Of a stretch of DNA of 36,569 nt, positions 23,632 to 31,778 are shown in pieces. The stretch lies in the NCBI GenBank assembly GCA_024998645.1, contig JACOEJ010000025.1, forward strand, positions 1-36,569, read 5' to 3'. Below the pieces are notes generated by a model that saw only the letters and a program-made list of their open reading frames with translations, did not search any database and was not told the DNA's origin. Both the position numbers and the translations under genes were made by a program. Origin of the DNA: Nitrospira sp. GTDB lineage: Bacteria; Nitrospirota; Nitrospiria; Nitrospirales; Nitrospiraceae. Every line of letters starts with the position of its first letter. Position 1 is the first letter of the stretch.

Positions 23632-24703
23632 ACTGTGGCGTCGTGCGGTGCTTCCGTCCGGCGCAACCATCCAACAGGCAATTGGGAACCTCAATGAGGT
23701 TGCGATCAGGATCGTGCTGGTGATTAACGACAAAGGCGAGCTTGAAGGCACGATATCGGATGGCGACATCCGACGGGGCTTGCTCAAGGGGTTGGACCTC
23801 AATAGCCCGATTACGGGGGTGATCCATCGCAATGCGTTGGTCGTGCCGCCGGGGATGGGACATGATCTGGTTATGCGGGTGATGATCGCCAACAAAATTC
23901 AACAGATCCCTGTCGTTGATGAACAGAATCGGGTCGTCGGCCTGCATCTGTGGGACGAGATTGTCGCCCCCGCGGCCCGCCCGAACGTGATGGTGATCAT
24001 GGCGGGAGGGATGGGAACGCGCCTTCGTCCGCACACGGAGTCCTGCCCCAAGCCGATGTTGCCGGTCGCGGGCAAGCCCATGCTCGAGCACATCATGGAG
24101 CGTGCCAAACTGGAAGGGTTCACCCGTTTTGTCTTGGCCATCAACTATCTCGGTCATATGATCGAAGAGCATTTCGGAGACGGCGCCCGTATGGGGGTCA
24201 GGGTGGACTACCTGCGGGAGCAGGCTCCTCTCGGGACAGTCGGGGCGTTGAGCCTGCTCACTCCCAGGCCGGACAGGCCTTTTGTTGTGACCAATGGCGA
24301 TGTGATGACGGATATTCGCTACGGCGAACTGCTTGATTTTCACGTGCGGCATCATGCGATCGCGACTATGGCCGTGCGGGTGCATGAATGGCAGCATCCC
24401 TTCGGTGTAGTCCAGACGAAGGGGATTGATATTGTCGGGTTTGAAGAAAAACCCGTTGCGCGGAGTCACATCAATGCAGGCGTATATGTGCTCGACCCGG
24501 CGGCGCTGAATGCGTTGAAGGCCGGGGAGCATTGTGACATGCCGGTCCTTTTTGAGAGATTGCAGGCACAGGCCATGCGCACGGTCGCCTATCCCATGCA
24601 TGAGCCCTGGTTGGATGTCGGGAGACTTGAAGATTTGAATCTGGCTCGGGAGCAGGGCGAGCAGGGAAGGCTGAAGAATGGCCTGTCTTCGACGGGAAGC
24701 TGA
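23615..24703 (+). CDS. ptmE: CBS-pair nucleotidyltransferase, PtmE-type
   Basis: 362 residues; ATG 23615 overlaps legG. The first 120 residues hold two CBS motifs (VLVINDKGELEGTISDGDIRRGL and IQQIPVVDEQNRVVGLHLWDEI). Residues about 126 onward are a NTP_transferase domain: MAGGMGTRLRPHTESCPKPM from 129, VTNGDVMTD with the metal-binding Asp, EEKP, and INAGVYVL. C. jejuni PtmE has this CBS plus nucleotidyltransferase design and transfers GMP to glucosamine 1-phosphate, setting up a GDP-linked legionaminic route distinct from UDP-bacillosamine. The CBS pair suggests control by an adenine nucleotide. Assignment to this named enzyme is by architecture and neighbours. Confidence 0.85.
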   Translation: MSQSAELWRRAVLPSGATIQQAIGNLNEVAIRIVLVINDKGELEGTISDGDIRRGLLKGLDLNSPITGVIHRNALVVPPGMGHDLVMRVMIANKIQQIPVVDEQNRVVGLHLWDEIVAPAARPNVMVIMAGGMGTRLRPHTESCPKPMLPVAGKPMLEHIMERAKLEGFTRFVLAINYLGHMIEEHFGDGARMGVRVDYLREQAPLGTVGALSLLTPRPDRPFVVTNGDVMTDIRYGELLDFHVRHHAIATMAVRVHEWQHPFGVVQTKGIDIVGFEEKPVARSHINAGVYVLDPAALNALKAGEHCDMPVLFERLQAQAMRTVAYPMHEPWLDVGRLEDLNLAREQGEQGRLKNGLSSTGS

Positions 24704-24705
24704 CG

Positions 24706-25725
24706 TTGATTAACCGCATCCTGATCGTTGGTCTGGGCAGTATCGGAACGCGTCATCTCGGCCTGGCAAGGGAGCTGAATCCTGACGCAGAGATCAGGGT
24801 TCTTCGCCATCAGGCCTGTGATCACACTCCTGAATTTGCGGACGGATGTTTTTCAAGCCTTGAGCAAGCGGTCGATTTTTTCCCGCAATTGTCGGTCATT
24901 GCCAACCCCGCGCCGTTTCATCTGCCGGTGGCCATTGCCCTGGCCAAATCCGGTTCCCACCTGTTGATTGAAAAGCCCCTTGCCGCATCGCCGAGCGACG
25001 TTCCGCAATTGCTCGCCATCGCCGGGCAGAGGAATCTGGTGTTGCTCACCGGCTACAACCTTCGTTTCCTGCCTTCCCTGCAGCGCTTCCGCCGACTACT
25101 GCACGAGGGCATAGTGGGCAGGGTTCTATCGGTCCGCTGCGAGGTCGGACAATATCTGCCCGCCTGGAGGCCGGACTCCGATTACCGCATCGGTGTTTCC
25201 GCCCGCCGCGATCTGGGTGGCGGGGCACTGCTGGAACTCAGCCACGAACTGGACTATTTGCGATGGATTTTTGGCGAGGTCCGGTGGGTGCGGGCGTCAC
25301 TCAGCAAACAGAGCGCGCTACAAATCGACGTTGAGGATACAGTCCATCTGATACTCGGCTTTGTATCTGCGCAGGCTTCCGACCAGCTCGTCGGCTCGGT
25401 CACGCTTGATTTCATCAGGCATGACACCACGCGGCTGTGCACGGTCATCGGTGAGTCGGGAAGCCTGCGCTGGAACGGGCTCACGGGCGTCGTCGAGTAC
25501 TTTCCGGCCGGGAACGGGGAATGGAACGAGGTGTTTCGCCATGCCCAGCAGCGGGATGACAGCTATCGGGCGGAATGGCGACATTGTCTGGACTGCATTG
25601 AGTCCGGACATCCGCCGTTGATCTCCGGAGAGGATGGCATGGCGGTGCTGGAAATCATTGAGGCTGCCAGAAGCTCGGCGCAGGAATCGGGCAGGCAGGT
25701 GGATCTTGCCCCGGTCGAGAGCTGA
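24706..25725 (+). CDS. ptmF: Gfo/Idh/MocA-family oxidoreductase, PtmF-like
   Basis: 339 residues from TTG 24706 with GGGAAG upstream; no better start was found. LIVGLGSIGTRHLGLA is the NAD(P) loop, LLIEKPLA (EKP at 89-91) the family's catalytic-lysine motif, and LGGGALLELSHELDYLRWIFG the substrate-side helix with conserved His. A Gfo/Idh protein stands in the same neighbourhood of the Campylobacter legionaminic and flagellar sugar (ptm) genes. Its exact step there, with PtmA, is upstream of GDP-glucosamine supply; I am not certain of the reaction. It is 2 bp from ptmE's stop and 7 bp from legF. Confidence 0.75.
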   Translation: MINRILIVGLGSIGTRHLGLARELNPDAEIRVLRHQACDHTPEFADGCFSSLEQAVDFFPQLSVIANPAPFHLPVAIALAKSGSHLLIEKPLAASPSDVPQLLAIAGQRNLVLLTGYNLRFLPSLQRFRRLLHEGIVGRVLSVRCEVGQYLPAWRPDSDYRIGVSARRDLGGGALLELSHELDYLRWIFGEVRWVRASLSKQSALQIDVEDTVHLILGFVSAQASDQLVGSVTLDFIRHDTTRLCTVIGESGSLRWNGLTGVVEYFPAGNGEWNEVFRHAQQRDDSYRAEWRHCLDCIESGHPPLISGEDGMAVLEIIEAARSSAQESGRQVDLAPVES

Positions 25726-25732
25726 TCACCGC

Positions 25733-26443
25733 ATGAAGGCTGTTGGATTTATATTTGCCCGGGGCGGCTCCAAGGGATTGCCCGGGAAAAACATCCGGCC
25801 GCTGGCGGGGAAGCCATTGATTGCCTGGTCGATCGAGCAGGCCCGTGCGGTCAATCGCATCGTGCGGATTATCGTCTCCACCGATTCGGAAGAAATAGCC
25901 GCGGTGGCCCGTGCCTATGGGGCCGAGGTGCCCTTCATGCGCCCGTCACATCTTGCGCAAGACCACAGTCCTGAATGGATGGCATGGCGGCATGCCCTCG
26001 AGTATCTGGAAAGTAACGAAGGGGTGATGCCGGATGCCATGGTGTCGCTCCCGGCCACGGCACCGTTACGACTTCCCGTCGACATCGAACACTGCCTGGA
26101 TGAGTACGAAAAAGGCGATATCGATATGGTGATTACGGTTACGGAGGCGCACCGCAGCCCGTATTTCAATATGGTCAAAAAAAACAGCGACGGAACGGTC
26201 GGGCTGGTCATCCCGCCGCCGGTCGGGATCAGCCGTCGTCAGGATGCGCCTGTGGTGTATGACATGACGACCGTCGCATACGTGGCCAACCCCGGATTTG
26301 TCATCAGCCATCAGGGAGTGTTTGAGGGCAGAGTTCGCGCTGTCAATGTGCCTGCGGAGAGGGCGTTGGATATCGATACCCCATTGGACTTTCAGATCGC
26401 TGAATGTCTCATGGGAAGCAGGAGCAACGAAGGATGGCAATGA
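25733..26443 (+). CDS. legF: CMP-legionaminic acid synthetase, NeuA family
   Basis: 236 residues from ATG 25733. FARGGSKGLPGKNIRPLAGKPL is the NTP-binding loop of CMP-nonulosonate synthetases, with LIAWSIEQA and VSTDSEEIAAVARAYGAEVPFMRP following. ATAPLRLP and ITVTEAHRSPYFNMVK correspond to the sugar-binding part, and VPAERALDIDTPLDF, with its metal-binding acids, to the end of the domain. It activates the nonulosonic acid with CTP in the cytoplasm. It overlaps the SDR gene downstream. Legionaminic over pseudaminic acid is inferred from the legB-G set. Confidence 0.9.
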   Translation: MKAVGFIFARGGSKGLPGKNIRPLAGKPLIAWSIEQARAVNRIVRIIVSTDSEEIAAVARAYGAEVPFMRPSHLAQDHSPEWMAWRHALEYLESNEGVMPDAMVSLPATAPLRLPVDIEHCLDEYEKGDIDMVITVTEAHRSPYFNMVKKNSDGTVGLVIPPPVGISRRQDAPVVYDMTTVAYVANPGFVISHQGVFEGRVRAVNVPAERALDIDTPLDFQIAECLMGSRSNEGWQ

Positions 26444-27237
26444 TCAGTGAGTTGATAAGCCTGAAAGGCCGCCGCGCCATGATCACCGGTGCGACGGGGG
26501 GGCTGGGCCGGGTGCTGGCCGACACGTTGGCTGAGTTAGGGGCAGACTTGCTGTTGGTCGATCGCCCCGGTTCCAATTTCGAACCGCTTGCGAATGAGCT
26601 GGGGAAGCGCTGGGCGGTGGCGGTTCACTGCGAGCCCTGTGACCTGGAGATTTCCGGGCACCGGGCGGACCTTGTGAAAAAACTGAGTGCCGGACAGGAA
26701 GGGCTGAGCGTGTTGATCAACAACGCGGCCTTCGTCGGGACATCGGAATTGACGGGATGGGCGGTGCCGTTTGAAGAGCAAACTGTCGAGACCTGGCGAA
26801 GGGCGCTGGAAGTCAACTTGACCGCGGCCTTCGACCTCTGCCGGGGATTGACGCCGTTGCTCAGGAAGTCAGAGGGAGGCAACATTATCAATATCGCCTC
26901 GATCTATGGCGAATACGGCCCGGATTGGCGCCTGTATGAAGGCACGCAGATGGCCAACCCCGCAGCCTATGCGGCATCCAAGGGCGGACTCATTCAAATG
27001 ACGCGCTGGTTGGCCACCACCCTTGCGCCGAAGGTGCGGGTCAACGCGATTTCCCCGGGAGGGGTCCACAGAGGCCAGCCGGGGGCTTTTGTCGAGCGGT
27101 ACGCGGCCAGAACACCATTGGGAAGAATGGCGCATGAAGATGATTTTCGCGGAGCGGTCGCCTATCTCGCATCGGATTTGTCGAAGTATGTAACCGGACA
27201 CAATCTGTCGGTCGACGGCGGGTGGGGTATTTGGTAA
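26440..27237 (+). CDS. ptmA: Short-chain dehydrogenase, PtmA-like
   Basis: 265 residues. ATG 26440 is preferred over ATG 26434 because GAAGG at 26429-26433 is six bases away and the overlap with legF becomes ATGA. TGATGGLG (16-23) is the cofactor loop, NNAAF the following strand, NIASIYGEYGP and YAASKGGLIQM the Ser and YxxxK active site, and VNAISPGGV the later strand. Classic SDR length. The Campylobacter ptm cluster also ends in an SDR called PtmA, working with PtmE and PtmF early in the route. The reaction is not readable from sequence. Confidence 0.8.
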   Translation: MISELISLKGRRAMITGATGGLGRVLADTLAELGADLLLVDRPGSNFEPLANELGKRWAVAVHCEPCDLEISGHRADLVKKLSAGQEGLSVLINNAAFVGTSELTGWAVPFEEQTVETWRRALEVNLTAAFDLCRGLTPLLRKSEGGNIINIASIYGEYGPDWRLYEGTQMANPAAYAASKGGLIQMTRWLATTLAPKVRVNAISPGGVHRGQPGAFVERYAARTPLGRMAHEDDFRGAVAYLASDLSKYVTGHNLSVDGGWGIW

Positions 27238-27244
27238 CCGCCGA

Positions 27245-28462
27245 ATGAGAGTGGGGCGGTATTGGATCATCAAGCCGTACGAGGCGTTCGGGAACCGCGC
27301 CGAAGAGCTGTATTTTGCCCTGTTGAAGTGTCGTCGGGACGGGCTACGGCTAATCATTCTGAAGTGGAAATGGGACCTCTTCGGCAGAGTCCGGTTTCGG
27401 AGTGCGAACAAGGCTCTGTTGAACATCACGCATCCGAGTGTCGTCGACCATCCGGCCCTGGAGATCGTCAACTACCTGATGACCATTGTGTTGAGTGTCT
27501 CTCGAATAATCGGTATTGCGCTAAGAAGGTGTCGATCGCTGCTGGGGTTTCAGCCCAAGAACAACTGGCTCGTAGAACTCAGTGACAAAGTTATCGGCCA
27601 GGCTGGCTTGTGGGGTGAGGTGCGCGTGCCTTTTGATGCCAAGAACCTGCTAGTTGATTGGGAACGGGAGCTGGATGAAAAGGTCAACGCCCAGTACCGA
27701 TCCCGTGGTGGGCTTGAGCGGGATTTTCCCGTATTGACAGGTAAAAAATATGTGTGCCTGCATGTCCGTACCGGCGGGTTTTTTAAGGACCACGAGTACT
27801 CCGCCCCCCGCAACGCCAATATCGACAATTACATTCCTGCGATCAGAGAGCTTATGGGTCGGGGGTATGTCGTTGTCCGGCTCGGTGATCCGGCGATGCC
27901 TCCGATTGTCATGGAGGGCGTGTTGGACTATGCGCATAGCAGGGCGAGAAGCGAGCAAAACGATGTGCTCTTGATCGAGCATAGCGAATTCTTCATCGGT
28001 TCCTTATCGGGCCCGATCGACACCGCCTGCCTGTTTGAAAAAAGAATCCTGACAGTCAACTGTCTCTCCATGGCGCATTGTACCTGGTATCGAAGGGGAT
28101 CGCTGTTCATACCAAAGAAGGCCGTGCTCCGGAATCGAGCCCTGACTCTGAAGGAACAGATCGACCTGCATCTTTTCGAGATTTGCGGCACAGGACAAAT
28201 GGTGGAAGGAGTGGAGTATCGTGAGAACTCCGCCGACGAAATACTCGGGGCGGTCAAAGAGTTTCTGCTTTCACCGGACCCTGGTGAAGAGCAGGCGGCG
28301 TTCAATCGCTACCTCCGAGAGAAGATGCTGGAATATTTTCATGCGACGAGGGTGTGGGATAAGGCGGAGGATGATGCCAGCCAGAAGACACGGTGGGCGT
28401 CACGGATTCTTGCCGCCAAAGGGAGCGTGTGCGCGGGATACTTAAAAGACAACTGGCAGTGA
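27245..28462 (+). CDS. Putative glycosyltransferase, TIGR04372-type
   Basis: 405 residues from ATG 27245, 7 bp after ptmA. The start RYWIIKPYEAFGNRAEEL and the central YVCLHVRTGGFFKDHEYSAP-like block (H-V-R-T-G), followed by NIDNYIPAIRELMGRGYVVVRLGDP and FFIGSLSGPIDTACLFEKRIL, match what I remember of the TIGR04372 family of glycosyltransferases common in surface-sugar loci. A hydrophobic stretch around YLMTIVLSVSRIIGIAL could associate with the membrane. The gene directly follows the CMP-nonulosonate synthesis set, so transferring legionaminic acid is a reasonable but unproved role. Confidence 0.72.
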   Translation: MRVGRYWIIKPYEAFGNRAEELYFALLKCRRDGLRLIILKWKWDLFGRVRFRSANKALLNITHPSVVDHPALEIVNYLMTIVLSVSRIIGIALRRCRSLLGFQPKNNWLVELSDKVIGQAGLWGEVRVPFDAKNLLVDWERELDEKVNAQYRSRGGLERDFPVLTGKKYVCLHVRTGGFFKDHEYSAPRNANIDNYIPAIRELMGRGYVVVRLGDPAMPPIVMEGVLDYAHSRARSEQNDVLLIEHSEFFIGSLSGPIDTACLFEKRILTVNCLSMAHCTWYRRGSLFIPKKAVLRNRALTLKEQIDLHLFEICGTGQMVEGVEYRENSADEILGAVKEFLLSPDPGEEQAAFNRYLREKMLEYFHATRVWDKAEDDASQKTRWASRILAAKGSVCAGYLKDNWQ

Positions 28463-29574
28463 AACTCATTGTGTGCAGCGCGCTGCCGACGTCCAGGATA
28501 TTCGGAGAAAAGGTCGATGCCTGGTGGTATGCGAAGAACGGTTTTGACGTCGAATTCTGGGATTTGGCGCCGATCTTCATCGCGAGCGAAAAGCTTGCGG
28601 GGTTTTATTCGGCCTCCGAAAACTACCGGTATCAGGGGCCTCGTCATACGACATTTTCCGATCCCGCCGAACTGGCAGAGGCCTTGCGCAAAAACGCGAC
28701 AGCCATTTTTTTCTACCTGTCCCGGTTCGACCGGATGCTCGATGATGACCGCCTCATCGATTTGTTCAATCGAAACCGAATCAAGTATGTGTTCCAGCAT
28801 TTCGATCCGTATGATCCCACCGTGTCCTTCTCCGATTACCTGAAAAAGCCTCTTCGAGACCTGAGAGCACGCTGGTACAGCCGATCCTGCGACCCCGTTG
28901 CTATTGTCACTTCCGGCACGACAGGGCGGCGGCAGGCCGTTGCGCGGTATTCCTCGGCGCAGGTTATCAGCATCCCCTCCGTCAAAGTTCTGTGGGATGA
29001 GGGTGTATCCCCGGAGCGGAACAGCTATGCCGTGTTCGTGGACGAAAGCATCGCGTTCGATCCGGACGCGCAGTTGCACCGGAATGTATTGTGCGTGGAT
29101 GTTGACTCCTACTATAGGCGGATGAGGGACCTCTTCCGTGTCGTGGAAGAGAGCCTGAACATTCCGGTCAAGGTCGGCTGCTCGGGTAAGTATCATTACC
29201 CCGACCCGCAAGCGTGCTTCGGCCCGCGGGAGGTGTTGTACGGCGAAACTCTCCGGCTCGTGCAGGGCTGCTCCTTGGCAATCGGACATCTCTCGCTCGC
29301 GCTGGATCAGGCAATTGTCTCCCGAAAGCCCGTGGTGTTGGTCGATGATGCGGCATTTACGCCCTGGCGAAGGAACGGTTTTCGCGACGTCATCAGGCGG
29401 TTCCGGCAGGAGCCGATGTTGAATACGGAAATTGGTCGAGAGCAGTTGGGACTGGCCATGAGCCGGGATTTGAGCTTTTATCGGGATGTCGAGGAACAAT
29501 ACTTTCGAGAACCGGGAGTCACCGGCGACTACCGGCAAATTTGTGCCGCTGCGTTTCGCACGCTGGCATCATGA
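28459..29574 (+). CDS. Protein of unknown function, possible GT-B-type glycosyltransferase
   Basis: 371 residues from GTG 28459 (GTGA overlap). No family is recognised with confidence. Visible features: CSALPTSRIFGEK at the N-terminus, WWYAKNGFDVEFWDLAPIF, FYLSRFDRMLDDDRLIDLF, then two Rossmann-like halves, the second with VKVGCSGKYHYP and VQGCSLAIGHLSLALDQAIVSRKPVVLVDD. The pattern G-H-S/L-x-A-L-D-Q...R-K-P-V-V is reminiscent of the donor-side C-terminal domain of surface-carbohydrate transferases such as polysialyltransferase- or CDP-glycerol-type enzymes. There is no signal peptide. Position between two glycan genes supports a role in assembly. Confidence 0.7.
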   Translation: MKLIVCSALPTSRIFGEKVDAWWYAKNGFDVEFWDLAPIFIASEKLAGFYSASENYRYQGPRHTTFSDPAELAEALRKNATAIFFYLSRFDRMLDDDRLIDLFNRNRIKYVFQHFDPYDPTVSFSDYLKKPLRDLRARWYSRSCDPVAIVTSGTTGRRQAVARYSSAQVISIPSVKVLWDEGVSPERNSYAVFVDESIAFDPDAQLHRNVLCVDVDSYYRRMRDLFRVVEESLNIPVKVGCSGKYHYPDPQACFGPREVLYGETLRLVQGCSLAIGHLSLALDQAIVSRKPVVLVDDAAFTPWRRNGFRDVIRRFRQEPMLNTEIGREQLGLAMSRDLSFYRDVEEQYFREPGVTGDYRQICAAAFRTLAS

Positions 29575-29672
29575 GCTGGAAGCCGGCAGAGTACTCGTTC
29601 GTGCGGCCGCAAACCGTGAGGTTGCCCTGCGACGGATATGCCGTGAGTGTCCGAATGCCGGCCCTGCGGTGA
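29571..29672 (+). CDS. Very short ORF in a gap, uncertain
   Basis: 33 residues: ATG 29571 overlaps the previous stop as ATGA, ending at TGA 29670-29672. It fills most of the 116-bp gap before the methyltransferase. The product (begins MSWKPAEYSF, ends MPALR) has no motif I recognise. The coupled start favours translation, the tiny size argues against function. It could be the stump of a lost gene. Confidence 0.25.
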   Translation: MSWKPAEYSFVRPQTVRLPCDGYAVSVRMPALR

Positions 29673-29690
29673 TGCGAATGGAAGCACTTC

Positions 29691-30374
29691 ATGTATGAAG
29701 CGGAACGACTGCGGGCCGTCCATGATGACGGATGGAACCCCGATTTTGTCCTGCACAGGGAGATTGCGCAGTTTCTTCCGCCGGACCATTTTGCCTGCGT
29801 GCTCGATTACGGTGCGGGGAATTCCCCCTACAGAGATCACATTTCGTGTGACCGGTATGTGAAGGCGGATATTACTCAAAATATCCGGCAGGACATCGAT
29901 TACGTCATCGAGCCCGGAGCGCGCCTCGCCATTCCCGATGCCACCTTTGATCTTGTGCTGTTGCTCGACGTGTTGGAGCACGTGCGGGATCCGGCTTGTG
30001 TGCTCGGCGAGGTCCGGCGCCTGCTCAAGAAGAACGGGCGGCTCGTGGTCAGTCTTCCCTTCCTGTATCGGGAGCACGAAACCCCGTACGATTTTATACG
30101 CCTGACGGCGTTCGGGTTGCAGGATCTGCTGGCGAGGCACAATGCCAGAATCCTGAGCCTGCGAAAGGTGGGAAACGCCTACTACACGCTGTACACCTTA
30201 TTTCTCGAACGGGGCATCGTCAACGGGGAACGGAGTGAGCTGGGACTCGTCGGACGGGTCGTGAACAAATGCGCGGTGGCGTTGCTTCCCGTCCTGAGGC
30301 CGCTGTTCTCCCGGCCTCCGTCGGACCGGGCGGGCGTCTATCATCACCTGCTGGTGGACGCGGTGTTTCCGTGA
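29691..30374 (+). CDS. Class I SAM-dependent methyltransferase
   Basis: 227 residues from ATG 29691 with GGAAG upstream. Motif I reads VLDYGAGNSPY (37-47), the glycine-rich SAM loop; FDLVLLLDVLEHVRDP (86-101) is the motif II/III region, and LLKKNGRLVVSLPF the following strand. The rest has HETPYDFIRLTAFGLQDLL, typical of small methyltransferases found in glycan operons. It may methylate the sugar end or a glycan residue. The stop overlaps the GT4 start as GTGA. Confidence 0.85.
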   Translation: MYEAERLRAVHDDGWNPDFVLHREIAQFLPPDHFACVLDYGAGNSPYRDHISCDRYVKADITQNIRQDIDYVIEPGARLAIPDATFDLVLLLDVLEHVRDPACVLGEVRRLLKKNGRLVVSLPFLYREHETPYDFIRLTAFGLQDLLARHNARILSLRKVGNAYYTLYTLFLERGIVNGERSELGLVGRVVNKCAVALLPVLRPLFSRPPSDRAGVYHHLLVDAVFP

Positions 30375-31618
30375 GGACGGCATTCTTTACGCAAAATGTG
30401 AAGAAGGGAGGGCTGGATACCTTTCTCGTCAATCTGCTCCTCCACTGGCCCTCCACTGATTCCATCACACTGTTCTGCAATCGATCGCATCCGGGGCTGG
30501 CTGACCTTCGCACCCGGGTGCCGAAGCATGTCGAGGTCGTCCCGTATGATTTCCTGATCGCACAGGATCTCGAGACCCGGTTTGCCGACCGGCCGTGGGT
30601 GGTCCGACTCATGGTCAAAGTGCTGTTCGGCCTCGCGGGAATGCCTTATCTGGTCTTCAAGGCCAGACAGTTGTTTGGCGCGGCCCACCTCGACCGGCTC
30701 ATGGTCATCAATGGAAGCTATCCGGGAGGGGACGCCTGTATCGGTGCCACGCTGGCATGGGCGACGCTTCAACCGGGGCGCTTGGCCTGGCACAACGTGC
30801 ATAACCTGGCGATTCCCTATCACCGTTCCGTCCTGCGCAGGATGAAGGAGCGAGCGATCGATTGGATGATGGCCAGGTCTGTGGCCGGGTTCATCGGTGT
30901 CTCGTCATCCTGCATCGAAAGCCTTTCTATTCGTCCCGGCTTAAACGGCTGCCGGAAAGTATTTGTCTACAATGGCATCGAACCGGTCAATTCAGAACGG
31001 ATCTCTTCCCTGAGAGAGGAGCTGTCGTTGCCGGCCGGTGCGCAGATCGTCCTGATGTTAGCGGTGTATGAGCCGCGAAAAGGGCATGATTTCATGATCC
31101 GTGTGATGCAAGATGTCGTGGCTGCAGTGCCTGAGGCGTATCTGCTTGTCTGCGGGGATGGAACGGAGAAGGAACGACAGGCTGTGCAGAACTTACGGGC
31201 GATGTCGCCGGTCGCGCCTCACGTGATGTTGCAGCCCCATCGCCCGGATATCGGCAATGTAATGGGGCAGGTGCAGGTGCTGGTCGCACCTTCTCAGAGC
31301 TACGAATCGTTCGGATACACCGTGGCGGAAGCCATGGCCTGCGCGTTGCCGGCGGTCGTGACGAATGTCGGGGGGTTGCCGGAAGTGGTCGAAGATGGTG
31401 TGACAGGCTATGTCGTCAGTCCTCAGGACGCCGGGGAGTTTGCTGCGAAAATCGTCCACCTGCTGCGAAATGAAGCGCTCCGACATCATATGGGGAAGAT
31501 GGGGCTCAAGCGCTTTGAGGAGCATTTTCTCGCCGAACGAATGACTCGGGAGTACGTGAATCTGGCGGACAGATTTACGCAGATCGGGCATGATTGCGTG
31601 GGGTGTGGCGCGCACTGA
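30371..31618 (+). CDS. Family 4 glycosyltransferase (GT-B, retaining)
   Basis: 415 residues from GTG 30371. The acceptor-side half has GGLDTFLVNLLLHW near the start. The donor half starts at YNGIEPVNS, with LMLAVYEPRKGHDFMIRVM, VCGDGTEKERQAV and LVAPSQSYESFGYTVAEAMACALPAV. ESFGYTVAE (312-320) is the E-x7-E motif. Retaining transferases of this family use UDP-, GDP- or CMP-linked hexoses. The last gene of the transcription unit; a hairpin-bearing gap follows. Confidence 0.9.
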   Translation: MRTAFFTQNVKKGGLDTFLVNLLLHWPSTDSITLFCNRSHPGLADLRTRVPKHVEVVPYDFLIAQDLETRFADRPWVVRLMVKVLFGLAGMPYLVFKARQLFGAAHLDRLMVINGSYPGGDACIGATLAWATLQPGRLAWHNVHNLAIPYHRSVLRRMKERAIDWMMARSVAGFIGVSSSCIESLSIRPGLNGCRKVFVYNGIEPVNSERISSLREELSLPAGAQIVLMLAVYEPRKGHDFMIRVMQDVVAAVPEAYLLVCGDGTEKERQAVQNLRAMSPVAPHVMLQPHRPDIGNVMGQVQVLVAPSQSYESFGYTVAEAMACALPAVVTNVGGLPEVVEDGVTGYVVSPQDAGEFAAKIVHLLRNEALRHHMGKMGLKRFEEHFLAERMTREYVNLADRFTQIGHDCVGCGAH

Positions 31619-31642
31619 TGAGGGCCGGCGCGCGTGATGACC

Positions 31643-31692
31643 GGCCGGATTTCCGGTCCGGCGATGGTGTCATCTCGTTTCTTGCAACGAGA
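31643..31692 (+). terminator. Two hairpins after the GT4 gene, possible transcript end
   Basis: A GC-rich stem GGCCGG/CCGGTC (31643-31648, 31653-31658) is followed by a perfect 7-bp stem TCTCGTT/AACGAGA (31673-31679, 31686-31692) with a 6-nt loop. No T-run follows either, so Rho-independent termination is only a possibility. Confidence 0.4.
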
Positions 31693-31714
31693 AAGTCAAT
31701 TCAGCGTGATGACC

Positions 31715-31741
31715 TTGTGTCTGTGAGGGTATCCTTAGAAT
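31715..31741 (+). promoter_or_regulatory. Possible promoter of the rfbG operon
   Basis: TAGAAT (31736-31741) matches the -10 consensus at five of six bases. The -35 is weaker: TTGTGT at 31715-31720 with a short 15-nt spacer. It lies 38 bp upstream of rfbG, in the 160-bp gap after the GT4 gene, so an independent promoter here is reasonable. Confidence 0.4.
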
Positions 31742-31778
31742 CGTTAGGCGTTTGATTGTGCGGGAATAGGGAGGTTCC

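Noticed and set aside
23624..24601. Minus-strand reading frame (325 aa) opposite ptmE
   Set aside because: The plus strand carries clear CBS and nucleotidyltransferase motifs.
28339..29538. Long minus-strand reading frame (399 aa) opposite the 371-aa unknown
   Set aside because: No recognisable motif, all neighbours read the other way, and the plus-strand frame is coupled to both flanking genes.
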